DNA of 64,000 nucleotides from Dicaeum eximium (GCA_013396995.1 VWZP01010949.1:485805-549804), one strand, 5' to 3'; shown: positions 35,139 through 48,080, numbered from the stretch's first letter. Translations and numbers: made by a program. Notes: generated by a model not told the origin, from the letters alone.

Positions 35139-38100
35139 CTGAGGGACACTTCTCTTCATTGCTCACTCATATGAGGTGCTGGCTGGCTTCTGCACAGAGG
35201 CAGGGATAATTCCTCCAGACATGGCACCTGGCCATACTAGACTCCTATTTTAACCTTCAGACTGACTGAGGTTACTAATATGATCTAGAGACACAATAAA
35301 TAGCGTAAATACAGAGCCACGTGGTGTGCTGCTATTTAATTTTTGAAGACAGGACTGACCTTTTACTCCCACAGCACTTAACTCTTAATTAGCTTTGTGC
35401 CTATTTTTAAAACTTATCTTTACTCTCCTGAAAGTATCTGGCAAAGGTTTTGAGACTCCAAACTATTTTTCGAAAGACAAATTATCATTGCAAAGAGATC
35501 ATGCTTTGTAGTGACATCACTTCTACTTAATGCATCAGAAGTGTAAAACAAAGCTCATCTTTAATTTCTGTACTTGGGCATTTGACGTGAGGTTTAATGA
35601 TGTAGCAAACAATTAATTAAATGCTTTATAACTGCTAAGCTATAAAGGAAACCATAAAAAATAAACTATACAGAACATTAAGCATTAATTCCTTTCGTGT
35701 TATCCACAAAGGATCTGCTTAAAGATCCTAAATTCTTCTGAGACTGCTACCCACTGTATCCTTTCCTTTCAAACTTCCTCCATGTTGATTGTTGCCTGTT
35801 CTCCTTAGCTGCTGTCTTCTGTCCTGTGACACATCACCAGCTCTTTGTCCTTTTTGCTTGGTTGTGAGAATTGTCGCTTCTTTCTGACAGTCATACTTGA
35901 CCAAACTGCCAGGCTACCTGTTAGAGGGAGCAGAAAGTGAGCTGACTGAGCACTGACCATATCCTCCTGGGCTGCACAATGATTTGTAGTTTGAGGAAAA
36001 TGTTAATGAAAAACAAGGCAATCAAAAAAAATTTGTAATTCTCAGTAACCCAGCTAATTTTAATTAGAATTACTTTTTGCTTTATTTTGGGATTCAGAAA
36101 GAGACTGTGCTTTCTTGAAAAATTAAAAGGTTTCTTTTTCTTGCTCTTTCTGTAAAATGTAGACTTTTTTTGTTATGAGGACATCAGGACAAGGGAGAAA
36201 CTAATTGAAGACTCAGGAACATAAACTGAAACTATTGCAGAACACTACTGCGAAACTACAGTTCCTGCTCTTCTGTGCCTACATATGGGCAGCTATATGG
36301 CATTAAACATAGTTCGGATAAGAAAAAATTAAGCTTATTAGATATTCATTAAGGTCATCTTCTTAGACAATCTGTGAGATTGACTAATACTCCTAGAGGC
36401 AAACACAAATCGCTTCCAGCACAGAAGAAGCCTCTGCCACTCTTGGGTGGTCATAAATTGGGACAATATTTCTGCCTCAAGGACTTGGCAGTATTAAGAC
36501 TGAGCCTCTTTTTGGAGCTGTGGATATTATGTCTGAGCTCCTGCCAAGCTTCTGTACAGCTCCTACAAAAAGATCCTTTCTTACATAAAGGAGCTAAAGT
36601 TAACATTGGTATTTGATGTACACTCTCTCGAATTCATTGTAATGGCAGGCGAGAATTAGACAAATCAGAAGTTGAGAAATGAGGTTAAGTCACAGAGAAT
36701 CTAAGAGATAAAAGAGAAAGATAGTAACACGAACTGCTCTTTGAAATAATTCAATTTATTTTCTTCTTATTATATAATTTTCTTTGGAGTTTTCTGCCTT
36801 TGTTATATACTCAGGATAAGTAGGCTTTTAGATAGAAAAGAGTTCATGTTGAAATAAACTTTGTTTAAAGTGCTACATTGCACTCTTCTCCTGATTTTCA
36901 GTGCTCTGTGTGCAACAGGGTTTCCAAAGATTGTTTCAAGTAACTTTATATTCATGGATAATATATAAATAAATATTTTTTAACACTAGACTTAATCTGC
37001 CAAATATCCCAATGTGATCCCCTGCCCCTCAGCTCCATCTGCTAATCTGCATCTGCTCACACACCAGAGTCTTAGAACAGTACAAATCCAAATTTCAGCC
37101 TGCCAACAGAGAATTAAAAATACTGTGCCCTTCTAATACAGCCTGCTATTTTATATTTATTCAAGGTATTTTCAAACAATATGCTCTATGCAATCAGCCT
37201 GATGTATTTCCTCAAAGACAGCATAAAACTGGCATGGAGGAAGCATAAAAACTCACTGTGTCCTTGGCTAATCTGACTAAAATATAAATACACAAACACA
37301 CATGATCTATATGAAATTGGTGATGCTTGGTGATATGTTTCCTCCACAAACATGGTTCTTAGTATAAGGGAAATTATTTTGTCTTCAACCACTTTTACAC
37401 ACAAGTTGTGATCTCCAAAATCTATCCATTCATAGCAATCTGTAACCAATTCTCTACTCCCACTTTTTATCAGTTCCTCTTCCCTTTATGCTGAAGAAAA
37501 CTGAAGCTAGAAACAATGTGGCACTTTTTCCTATAGCTCACAGATAAGGAAGAGCAGTTGTGGCATAGACTTTCTGAGGCTACTCCTTAAAATGCAAACA
37601 TACAGGTTATAGCAATCACCATTTCCTGTAGAACTGAGCTTCGAAGGTCCTTTAATTCATCAGAGGCCTCTGAAGAAGAAAATTCTTCTCAGGTTTAAAG
37701 TCTAAATCATCTATTTTGTCCACAGACAATCTATATTCTCATAACTTAAACTCTGAAACTAAGAGCAGACCATGCTTTGCTTAAGGTTGTATTTCAGCTT
37801 TATGTTATTAATATCAAACTATTTCCCGTATGCCATCATCAGTAAGGTGACAGATGACTCTAAATCCTACTATTGTCTGGTTTACCCACTCCCTGGCTGG
37901 TGCTCTGTAAGGCTTTTCCCGTGGTGAGCTCTTCATATCTTCCAAGCACAGATCCATCCCTCATCTTAAATCAGTCCCTCTCATCTGAGAACTGAGTTAA
38001 AGGAGGACATTTAAGACTACTCAGTTGACAAGAAAAACCTCAATTGTTCTTATAATGCTTTAACACAAGCTAAACCTTTGAAGAAAAGGCTCTCTAGCTA

Positions 38101-39479
38101 CATTTCCATATGATGGCATCATGCTCTTGGTTGCTCAGAGAAAGCTGCAACATATTAGGGCAAATCAACTTCTTACACAACCATAATTTCACCAGCAAAA
38201 AATTATTTATCTTCTTTTCTCAGGTCTTTTGTTATGACAGTCCACTACAATTTTTCTCCTACTTGTTATTTTTTCCTCTAAATTTTTTCTCATTTTCACC
38301 ATTCTTTTTTTATATTAAATATTATTTATGGTAAAGCACATCTTAAAAATTCCACTACATCCTTCTTGCTACTCAGTAATCTAACTAGGATTATCACAGA
38401 GAAACAGAGAAGAGATTGGCTATATTTTGAGTTGCAGTGGCTACATCTACAGGTTATCTATAAAAAATGAAATTGTTGTTAATTTTATAAAATCCTCTGA
38501 TCAGCTTTTTTCCAATGCCTCCTAAAATCTTGCTGTGATCTTGTCATGGTGAGGAAACATCAAGTACTATATTAGTTTGAAAAAATTAACATAAGAAAAA
38601 TGTAAGGTAAGTGAGGTTTCTCTAAAGTTTAACTTGGCAATAGATGGTCCTCTAAAACTGCAGAATACCCACATTCCATCAGTAGTGTTGCAAAGGGCCC
38701 CAGCAGTCATCTTTAAAGAGTGCAAAAAATTTTAAGAATGGAAACATTTTATTATGTCTTATTCTGCTACTTTTTAATGTTAATTTATTTTAGAGCATGT
38801 TTTACTCTTCCCAAATAAGTAGCAATGTTAGAAGACTTATACTTCTGCTCCCAGATATATGTGTGAGAACAGAGGCACTCATACAGTAGTGCTTTTATAC
38901 TTCCTATTGGTGATGGAAAGATGCAAAAAGAAGTAAGGATGATGTATTTGTGTGGGCATGGCTCAGTTATAAAGAATTCTAAGTTTACTAGTTGCCAGGA
39001 AAAGCAATCTGCTCCCACATGTATGGTTCTCTTTCTTTGCATTTTGTTTCATTGACAGTAAGTAAAAGTAAAAAAAAAAAGAAAAGTAAGACGTAAGTAA
39101 GTAAGAGAAAAACTCCAAACATAAGGGTACTATTTGCTATGGCCATTAGAGCTACTTCATAAAGTTATGTTTAACTCATTTTTCAGGCTTTGCCACCTGG
39201 GGTTTATATTCTGCTTGCTGAGCTACTTTCTGTGCAGTGTAGAATGTCCTGACAGCAAGATGAAAGAGCATAAGCCTTAGTGCATTTGAAAATCAGCTCA
39301 TGTAGCAGAATATGCTTTCAACTCCGTGGAACAGCTTTCTCAACAGCTGGCCAGAAAACTGACTACTGGGCAGGCCTTCCTGCTTTTCAAGTTTGAAACA
39401 ACAATTCTAATGCACCCTAAGGGCAAAGAAGACCTACATCCTTATGGGTCAGGAAATTAGGAAAAGCATCACCAGCTGG
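35139..39479. other. Noncoding AT-rich stretch, no gene supported
   Basis: Only short frames are present, and no repeat copy was recognised. A small GTAA-type simple repeat lies near 39,066-39,110. Confidence 0.5.
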
Positions 39480-39648
39480 TCAAGTGAGAGACCCTTTGAG
39501 ATCACATTGGAAGTGCTGTGTCCAGTTCTGGCCCCCCCAGTACAAGAGGAGGATGGACCTAGTGAAGCAAATGTCCAGTGCAGGGCCACACAGATGGTTG
39601 CAGAACCAGAGTATCTCCCATGTAAGGAGAGGCTGAGAGAGCTGGGGC

Positions 39649-39965
39649 AGCTCAGATGGGAAAAGAGAAGGCTCCAGAGTATCTTTTCAAAGTGCATTGA
39701 GTCTGGGATACAAGTCTTACGAGGAGCAGCTGAGGGAGCTGGGATTGTTCAGGAGAAAGGAGGCTCAGGGGTGGCGTTATCACTCTGCACAACTCCCTGA
39801 AGGGAAGGTGTAGCCAGGTGGGGATTAGTCTCTTCACCCAGGTAACAAACAACAGGACAAAGGGAAATGGCCTCAGGTTGCAACAGAGGAGTTTTAAATT
39901 GGATATTAGGAAAGATTTCTTTGCCGGAAGGGTTGTCAAACCCTGGAACAGGCTGTCTGGGGAAG
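39649..39965 (+). repeat. First copy of exact 317-bp duplication
   Basis: It is identical base for base to 39,967-40,283 as far as I can compare by eye (offset 318). It lies inside the CR1 copy and ends CTGTCTGGGGAAG directly before the N. Confidence 0.95.
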
Positions 39966-39966
39966 N
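39966..39966. other. Single N: assembly join
   Basis: One ambiguous base lies exactly between two identical 317-bp copies. This is the pattern left when two overlapping contig ends are abutted rather than merged. Confidence 0.9.
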
Positions 39967-40283
39967 AGCTCAGATGGGAAAAGAGAAGGCTCCAGAGTAT
40001 CTTTTCAAAGTGCATTGAGTCTGGGATACAAGTCTTACGAGGAGCAGCTGAGGGAGCTGGGATTGTTCAGGAGAAAGGAGGCTCAGGGGTGGCGTTATCA
40101 CTCTGCACAACTCCCTGAAGGGAAGGTGTAGCCAGGTGGGGATTAGTCTCTTCACCCAGGTAACAAACAACAGGACAAAGGGAAATGGCCTCAGGTTGCA
40201 ACAGAGGAGTTTTAAATTGGATATTAGGAAAGATTTCTTTGCCGGAAGGGTTGTCAAACCCTGGAACAGGCTGTCTGGGGAAG
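39967..40283 (+). repeat. Second copy of exact 317-bp duplication
   Basis: Identical to 39,649-39,965. It continues without a break into the CR1 3' end (GTGGCTGAGTCACCATCGCT), so this copy has the true downstream junction, while the first has the true upstream junction. Confidence 0.95.
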
Positions 40284-41164
40284 TGGCTGAGTCACCATCG
40301 CTGAAAGTATTTAAAAGATGTGTAGATGGGGCACTGATGGACATGGTTTAGTGGTGGACTTAATGCTCTTAGAGGACCTCTCAAGGACCTTTCCAAATTA
40401 AACTATTCTGTGATTCTGCGGGAGGGAGGGAATGAAGTAGTTTATTAGACTCCCTAATTGACAGGAGACTCATGCTCCATACCACACGAGCAACACTGCC
40501 TCCCAGTTACAATGCTCTGTAAGCCTCTTCACACAAAAAGCAGAAGCTCCTCTGGAGTGCTTCCCTGCTCCTCACCATCTCTCTCTCACAGACTGCCATG
40601 GTGTCAGACTGCTTCTGAGGATGTCACTTGTCCACTTGTTCAAAACTTTGCAGGCCCTTACACTCCCTCTCCTAGCCCCTCCTGGACACACAGGACATGC
40701 AGGAGGGAAGGGAGAGCAGGGGAACTCCCCATTTCTCCTTCAAGTGAAAGATTTGGCCCAAGAATTTGCATTGCTTCAGTTTGCATCCTCACATGGTTCT
40801 GAAAAATAAAGTAACACAATACAGCAGCCAATCAAAATACCCACTCTCTTTACAAAGATTTATTGGGAAATCACATTAAATTTCCTTAATCTCAATCTTA
40901 CATCAATACTTCTGTGCAGCCAATAACTGAAAGAAAACAACACTGAGTTTCAATGCTCCCAACTACTCCGGCCTTCAAAATTGCTGAGAGATCATAGGAG
41001 CAGATCTATCCTCTCCTCTCTTGCCTTCTACCAGCAAAAGCTACACTCTATTTTACTTAATGAATATATTTTAAATATGCTAGAGGAAAAAAAAAAACCT
41101 ACACAACAGCAACTCTGCTAGATATGAACTTCTAGAAGTATAGGTTGAGAAATAATATGGGATT

Positions 41165-41510
41165 TTTTCTCATGTTGGCAGCCATATCTCTGGAGAAGAG
41201 GAAACTCAGTGGGAACCTCATCAGAGTCTTTCAGTATTTAAACGATGTTAGAAAGACAACATAAGGTTTCTCTTTACAAAGAAAAAGAGAAGGTCCAATA
41301 GGTACAGGTTTTGTTTCAACTCAGGAAATATATTTTTTTGCACTGAGAACAATCCTTCACTCCAGGAAACCATATCCTGGGATGTGGTGGAGTCTCCTTC
41401 ACTGCAGGCTTTCAAGCTGCAGTTGGACAGGGCGCTGTGTAATCTCATCCAGGCTTCCTTATCCATGAAAGGTTAGATCAGATGATCTTTTGAGAGTTAT
41501 ATTATGATTC
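41165..41510 (+). mobile_element. CR1 LINE 3' fragment, older
   Basis: CR1-like text is recognisable though diverged: TCTGGAGAAGAGGAAACTCA near 41,190, GGTGGAGTCTCCTTCACTGC near 41,386, GCTGCAGTTGGACAGGGCGC near 41,415, and a GATCAGATGATCTTTTGAGA segment near 41,475 just before the degraded ATTATGATTC tail. Plus orientation. Substitutions and small gaps are much more frequent than in the copy at 39.5 kb. Some A-rich insertions are present. No coding capacity. Confidence 0.85.
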
Positions 41511-42700
41511 AAGGACAGGAATCATGATCACAACTAAATCTGTTTTCAGTTCATTTTTGGGAATGAGCCCAAGGATGCAACATGACATTTAGGATAAATT
41601 CCAAGGCTTTAGATTACACCATATACTCGGAGTTGAAGTGATGAAATAACAGATACTGCTGATAACTGAAATAACTGTACAGATCTGAACTTTGTAAAAA
41701 TCAGTATAAATACAATATTGATGGAAATAAATTGGGAGGGGTGAAAGGTATTACTGGAAAGTAAGAATATTAATTCTATTTAGATGACATTTAGCAAGAA
41801 AAACATAATCCAACAGCAGAGTCTTGAAATTTGGGGCTAAACATCAGAAACCCATGATCTCAAAATGAGAACCTGTGGCCAAGGCATCCTTCAGGATAGT
41901 GAATACATAAGCTTCATGTAACAAAGGGGAGAAAAGAGCAAGAGGGACCATTCATGTTCTCTGCTCCATACTGCATATTTTAAATGGCCCAGTTTTTAGA
42001 GTGAATGCTCTAGTCTGTCTTAGGTCACTATCATGTTAAGCACATATTCTCCAGCAGTCATGATACACTTCTCCTTCAGGGTTACTGTAGAGAGATTTAA
42101 CATTGGCCAGTAAGTTTGCAGCATGGCTGTCAATTTTAAAAGCTGCTGCCAATCAAGGGCCAGAAATACCTCAAGGAAAAGTATGTGGCAGGTGTTTGGC
42201 ATCCTTTCTGGCCCCACAGAAAGAGCCATTAAGAGACTATGGGGGAATGGGCATTGGTAGAAAGAAAAGTTGAAAATTATCCAAGAAAAAGAAATTTTAA
42301 AATCCAGATCCCAAATTCTGCTGTTAGGCACCTACATCCATCTCTTAGGTTTTACTGACGTATTCAAAACTGAAGCTCCATCCCGAGCAGAAAGCTTCAA
42401 TTGTATGGTTTCTGCAAAATTGTGGCAAATCTGTATTTATTTCACTTCCAGAAAAAAATTAAGTTTAGATAACAAAAGCACTTTTAACTAATCTTTAATC
42501 AGATGTTTGCCATTCTTTCTTCATGTTGGTGACATCACCTTTTAAAGATAAATGGATTAAAAAGCCAATTATTTATTGGAGATAAATACAGAATTATCAG
42601 TCAAATTATATTTCCTCCACCATCTTTTCCTTCTGTCACCTACAATGCTTCAGACACTTTAAAATACTTCAACTGAAAAAAAAGCAAACCCAAGAACAAC

Positions 42701-42720
42701 TAAATAAATAAATAAATAAA
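42701..42720 (+). repeat. (TAAA)5 microsatellite
   Basis: Five tetranucleotide units, followed by further A-rich sequence. Confidence 0.95.
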
Positions 42721-43206
42721 AACACAACAACTTTCATAGTAGTTAACTTCAGGGATAACATAAGACATAAATACATCTTCACTCTATGCTGTTGATGGTA
42801 GAAAATGGAACAGAGAGAGCTTCTGAAGAAAACCACACTAAACAGAAAACACATTTATAAATAAATGTGTTCAGAAGGAAATCTTCACACATTTTACACA
42901 AAACAGAAAATATTTTCTTGAAAAGTAGTGCTGTGAGGATTAGGAAGACACCAGTCAGGCATAGTATTATTACAGACATTGAAAAACAGCTTTCATACAG
43001 ACAATGCACAAGTAGCTGAATAAAGGATATTGTTATTTTAGGAGACAGCTGTTAAGAAAAAAGGAGTTGGTACGAACCAGCAACCAGACACTAAAAAAAG
43101 AAATAGCCTGATGTCAAATACTTACAGTAGCACCTTATATTTTCATATAAAATTAAAACACTGACAAGAAGTATGGGGAAGGAAGATTATGTAAGCTTAT
43201 GTACTT

Positions 43207-43243
43207 GAAAAAAAAAAAAAGCAACAACAACAAAAAAAAAAAA
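43207..43243 (+). repeat. A-rich simple repeat
   Basis: Two A-runs flank a short (CAA)n core. This could be an old retroposon tail, but no body is recognisable. Confidence 0.85.
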
Positions 43244-44993
43244 GGTAGTAATTCAGAGAGTAAGGAAGAGAGCCAAAATTATATCTTCTTAACTCCCTAC
43301 TATTAAGCAGGCACAGATAGAATTGTACACCACTGTGGACTGCATGATGAACAGCAATGTGAAATGTATGCTGAGATGATTCGAGGATCAGTGACCCCAG
43401 AGGAAGTCTGATCTCAGGAATTAGGTATAACCTTTTAAATCTCTTCTGTCAACTTTTTAATAGTTGTGCTGTCTCTAATCAATATTTAAATGCACGCAAT
43501 GAAATATGGACACCTGATGGAAATAAAGAATATATCCAAACATTAAAAGGTAAGAAAAAGCCCAATGCAGGAGCTGAGCATCACTACATAAGGCAGACAT
43601 AGCCTCTGGGCTGAAAACTTTTGGTCAGAGGGGTTAAGGTACAGACTTTCTTCACAGGAAAGCTGAAAGCAGCGTCTTTTTATTAGACTTGCTTTTCTAT
43701 TTGATTTTAATTCATTATGTTTGTTGAACTCATTCCTTTTGGGGACAATATACTATGTTACCCTTCTAAAAGCAATAGAAATTAATTCAAGACAAAATAA
43801 TCACAATTTTGTCAATTATAGGAAATCTTCTAGCTTACTATCTTTTTCAAGTCAAAAATGAATCCTCAATTCTATCAACTGCAAACTGCAGATGCAGATG
43901 TAAGAAAATACTCACAAGATTCAACCATCCTGGTCCACCTTTCTTACTGACAATATCTTGGTTTTAGATAAGAAAATCCAGGCATGCTGCAAGATATACA
44001 GCTGAGTGAAAAGCAAGTTGCAGCAGAGATGAGCTTAGCAAAAGCTCCAGCAGCTCCTGGTGGCTTGGGGAGGGATAACTATCAGCAGCTGACAACAAAG
44101 CTTTTGCTTGGTATTTCATCTGTGGTAATACGAAAAGCCCAGATAGCAAATCTAATCCGAAATTGGGTCAACACTTTTGAGGTACAGAATGGAGAGCACA
44201 AGCACAGGACTTGGACTGGGGCTTTCATACCAGATCCTGCATATAAATGCACCCACATCCAGTTTTCTGCAGGTGTGGAAAGAAGAGACAGTGGTGCTGC
44301 ACAATGTGTAGCAAATACTTTTTCAAGAAGATGGGAGGCAATGTGCTTGAAAAACAGGCTCAGAAAGCCATTGGCTTTCATGTGAGTATCTTGGAAACAC
44401 AACCTTGCATAAAAAATCTGACCAGAAACTGCAGAGAAAGGCTGTTTTACTGAGAAATTCAGCTAGTAATGCAGGGTAGCTGAATAGGGGATTTTTCCCT
44501 CAAAATTTTTTACAGTCCAAGACAGATTGTTTCTTGGACTAACCATGGCAGAACCAAACTTCATGTCAAGAGATCTCTCTCAGAACCAGCTAGTTTTCAA
44601 TCTTTCTCAATTACAGAAAAACAGGTTTAACAATAAAGAAGTATAAAGAATTCAAAATAGATGCATTAGAACTTGAAACTGGTATCTCAAATTCAGGCAA
44701 CATCACCTTGTGAAACCGTGTTTCTCAGACAGGTGATTCAAATCAGCCTGGTGTACTCCAACTTTCACAGTCCACCATAAGAGGAGTCTCTGATCAGTGT
44801 AAAAAAAATATCTGGATCAGTCTAAATTGGAGTTTACTTAATTTTAGTGTTGATTTTTACAGTTTCTGTTTTCCAAGGAAAATATTTCTTTTCAACCCCA
44901 TAAACCCTGCTCATACAGTCAGCACTTGTGGGAGGTCTCATCTTGGCCAAGTATGTGGTGTGTAGTTGACATTCATACAGCAGTAAATCTCAC

Positions 44994-45193
44994 CAGGACT
45001 TTAGGAGGGAGATCTTTACATCGTCCATGGCCTGTGAGCTTTCTGTATTTAGACAAAACAGAGGCAAAACCACAGGCTCAACCTCCAGAAAGAAGCTAGG
45101 AATGTTTTTGCTCCAACTGTCCAGCACTCCAGTCAGGCAAAGCAGGATTTTTGGGTGAGTCATAGTGATGCAAGCTGTAACTGAACAAGTAAT
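44994..45193 (-). CDS. Candidate internal coding exon, 66 codons, gene unknown
   Basis: Seen: on the minus strand an acceptor GTGTTTCAG (AG at 45,195-45,194) precedes 200 nt that end TCCTG before the donor GTGAGATTT (from 44,993 downwards). One frame is open for 66 codons plus two bases; the other two contain stops. The peptide has a hydrophobic stretch (KILLCLTGVLDSW, then VVLPLFCL) and an acidic, serine-containing end (MDDVKISLLKS). Codon choice favours CTG and GTG, more like coding than the AT-rich surroundings. No family recognised. The ending phase (two bases over) is completed by the single leading base of the 35,003-35,138 candidate, giving Trp. The donor is acceptable rather than strong, and an AG about 20 bases upstream of the acceptor weakens the case. 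Confidence 0.28.
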
Positions 45194-47714
45194 CTGAAAC
45201 ACATCATTACTAATAACAAAAAGCAAATACTATCAAATGAAGTTTTCCATGGCAACTAGCCTAGTCACAAAATACCCACAATATTTCAAGTTAAAATACA
45301 ACTGAGCAACAGAATACACTTTTACATTGTAGTCTACGAAGTCAGAAAGAGGTGTAGAAACGTGACACAGAAGACACAGAGGGTTCTGGTCATGGTCAGT
45401 TCATTAGAAACACCAAACCACTTCTGTAAAGTCAAAAAGCTCCTTTCTTATAAGCTGGAGTATCTTAAAAAAAACAAACAACAACAACAACAAAATCTTT
45501 CCTGACAGAACCAATGGGAAGAAGGCAAAAGCAAGTGAGCACACACAAGTAAACCAAAATTTACAGAATTTCTTAATATTGCTGTTCCAAAATAAGGTAA
45601 ACCAAAAAATGGCTGCCTCAAGCACCCTACACTAGAACTCAGCAGTATTAAATCCCATCATCATGCAATTACTGCTTATTACTCTGGTCCTCTTATGTGA
45701 AAAAACCTCATGGTCTGGTGAAATGTTTTGGGGTCTATTTTCTCCTGTTGTTTATAACCTTACAGGTTTATTTTTATTTTAATTTGAAAACTTCACTGTG
45801 GACCTTCTTCAGCTCCTTTTACTACAGATTTGCTTATGGCTGATCTGTGCTTTTGAGAGAACTGATGAAATCAGACTTTCAGCTGAATATAAGGACTATC
45901 AGTGTTCAGCTTTCCCACCTCTTTTCCACAAGTTTGTCTTTCATACTTCTAAAGTTTACTCTTTTTATTTGATTTTCTGTGTTTGCACCCACTATTTGCA
46001 TTGTGGATAATCTTTCTTCTCACACATTTTTGGCATTTCCTGTTGGTAGATCTACATGAAGAATCATCATTTAATTTTTAAGTCAGTGGTCCAAGATAAA
46101 TACCCTAACTCATGTTCTTGGCCTACCATTCTGATTTGCTTACAAGGCGCTTAGTGCTTTATGTTCTGCATTTAATATTCTTTCTGTTATGACAGATCTA
46201 TGTTGTATTGTGTTCTGGAATTAGCTGTCAGTGCAACAGGATTGTAATTGTGTCTAACCCCAGAGTCAAGGCAAATTGCAAAGCAATTTCAAGTATTGCA
46301 CCCTAAGCCTCGACCTGTCATCACTGCTGTTCTTGTCATTGTTTCCTTTTTCCCTTCATTGATAAGCCTGTTGGTACTGCAATTTGAGATTTGTATGGCT
46401 CTCTAAGGCCCTCCATCCATACCCCTACACTCAAGAACTCTAAATGCACAAACAAATGTGGAAACAGAACTAGAGTCATCATCAAACCAAAAAATAAAAA
46501 GCTACGGAGTCTAATCCTAACTCTATATTTGACTTTTTCTGGATTCTATGTTAAGCCCTCACATTTGTTTCTGTTCCCTGGTCTATAAAGATCTAAAAGA
46601 TGGCTTAAAGTCCTCTTGGAGTTGAATTAACTAACATTTCTAACATTTATTTCTCCCTTTGGTTTGTTGGTTTGTCGGTTTGTTTTTTTTTTTCACAAGC
46701 TGTATGCAACCAAATCTATTCGTTATTCAGAATGATTCACAATTTCCTTCAGTGACCAATTCTTAATCAACCCATAAACCTCAAATACTGAAAGAATATA
46801 CTGGAAACAAATGTGCTGTCTAAAATCCTTCCCAGGTTGGCTAGCTCTGTAATCCAATCAATAAGAAAAGACAAAATAATTTCAAATTTTACAGAATTTT
46901 TTTGTTGGAAAGCAAGATCAGAATGCTGGGGTTTTTGTGGCATGGCTAAGCAATTAGTATATTATTAAAATTCACTGTGGATGTGGTCCTCCTCTGCCAG
47001 ACAGCCTCTATCCTAACGCAAGGTGTAAGACTTTCAGGGTGAAAGTTCCATCTGAAAATTATAAACTTGTGACACTTAATCTTGACATGAAATAACTGAA
47101 AGTAAAATAGTTTTCACAGATTCCAACCAGTATTTTTGAGAAGAATACCCCCTCAAGAATGAAACAAAGAGATTTATTCAGCATAGCGTTTTTCATCTAG
47201 CTATCAATGAATCAACAAAGTCCAGATGCTGCAGCCCTGTCTTGCTCCAGAACAAGCAGACACCACTCCACCAACCATTAGCAGCCCAACAGCTCTCTGA
47301 AAGTATGCTGCTTTCTCTACAAGTCTGATGGAGGACAAAGTCAGAATTCACAATGACCTCAGCAGACTGAAAACGTGGTCTTAAGAAAAAGAGCATGCAG
47401 TTCAGTTAGTTTATTGTACCACTCTGTACTTTTGGGGGAATAACCATTTTCACAAACAGGAAAAAACAGATGGTAAAGGACTGACAAGGTAATCGTCCTT
47501 CAAGAGAAATCCCGGGAACTACAATAGACTACAAACTGCACGTGAATGAGCAGGGAGATACTATTAGAAAAGATAATTAAAAAAAAAAAAAAAGGACAAA
47601 TATAAGGCAAAAACTTAAATGGCAAAAACATTATCAGCCACCATAATTTTTTCATTCTACTCAGCACTACTAAAACTAGAGTTAAAGTCTAATGCCCAGT
47701 TTTATATACTGCAC
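45194..47714. other. Noncoding AT-rich stretch, no gene supported
   Basis: It contains an (AAC)n repeat and a GTTT-type simple repeat near 46,661-46,693. No exon-like segment with phases matching the 45 kb candidate was found by eye. Confidence 0.45.
45474..45494 (+). repeat. (AAC)n microsatellite
   Basis: Short trinucleotide run with flanking A-runs. Confidence 0.9.
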
Positions 47715-48080
47715 TTCAAAAAAATCGTCTGTATCCAACTGGAGACAATCCAGAGTAGAGAGAAAGGAATGATGAGGCATCTGCAAAACACAAGCAATTA
47801 AGTAAGACTGAAATAACGGGTTTGTTTAGTCTAAAGTTGAAAAGATTACATGAGCCAGGGGTGCAGAAGGACAAGGCTTGAGAGAAAATTATGACAGTCT
47901 TTAAATATTTAAGAGGCTTCTTCAAATGGGAAAGAAAAAAAATCATATACACTCTTGTCTTTGGTGCAAACAACAACAAGAAGAAAAACCCCTTGTGGTG
48001 TAATAAGAGAAACTGAACTTAAACTTCATTAAAAAGAATTTATAAAGTTAAAATAGGAAAGTACTATGATAGATATCAAA
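47715..48080 (+). mobile_element. Old CR1 LINE 3' fragment
   Basis: It is diverged but recognisable as CR1 in plus orientation: AACTGGAGACAATCCAGAGTAGAGAG near 47,737 corresponds to the CR1 segment that usually reads as 'agagtccagcagagggc', followed by a GAAAAGATTACATGAGCCAGG-like segment near 47,838 and GTCTTTAAATATTTAAGAGGC near 47,899. The 3' tail is not preserved. The fragment is AT-enriched by mutation, so it is likely one of the oldest insertions in the window. Confidence 0.7.

Larger units (their letters stand above)
39480..40418 (+). mobile_element. CR1 LINE 3' fragment (length inflated by assembly)
   Basis: The sequence reads as the 3' end of an avian CR1 retroposon in plus orientation. 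Phrases typical of the family include GTGCTGTGTCCAGTTCTGG near 39,512, GAGAGGCTGAGAGAGCTGGG near 39,627, ACCCTGGAACAGGCTGTCTG near 39,940 and again 318 bases later, GGACATGGTTTAGTGGTGGA near 40,339, and the terminal short direct repeat ATTCTGTGATTCTG ending at 40,418. It is 5'-truncated, as nearly all CR1 copies are, with no intact reverse transcriptase. Open frames across it (for example 39,444-39,800) are remnants or shadows. True length is probably about 620 bp, because 39,649-39,965 is repeated exactly after an N. The GAGGAGCAGCTGAGGGAGCT phrase near 39,720 resembles the one near 39,627, so two CR1 pieces may also be joined here. Confidence 0.92.
41511..44993. other. Noncoding AT-rich stretch, no gene supported
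   Basis: It contains simple repeats at 42,701-42,720 and 43,207-43,243. A 133-codon plus-strand frame (43,984-44,385) is unrecognised, with no splice or promoter support. Confidence 0.5.

Noticed and set aside
39444..40351. Several open frames of 60-124 codons on both strands
   Set aside because: All lie within the CR1 copy and appear twice because of the assembly duplication. They are 3' non-reverse-transcriptase CR1 sequence or antisense.
43984..44385. 133-codon plus-strand open frame
   Set aside because: No recognisable domain, no splice or promoter context, and length within chance expectation.
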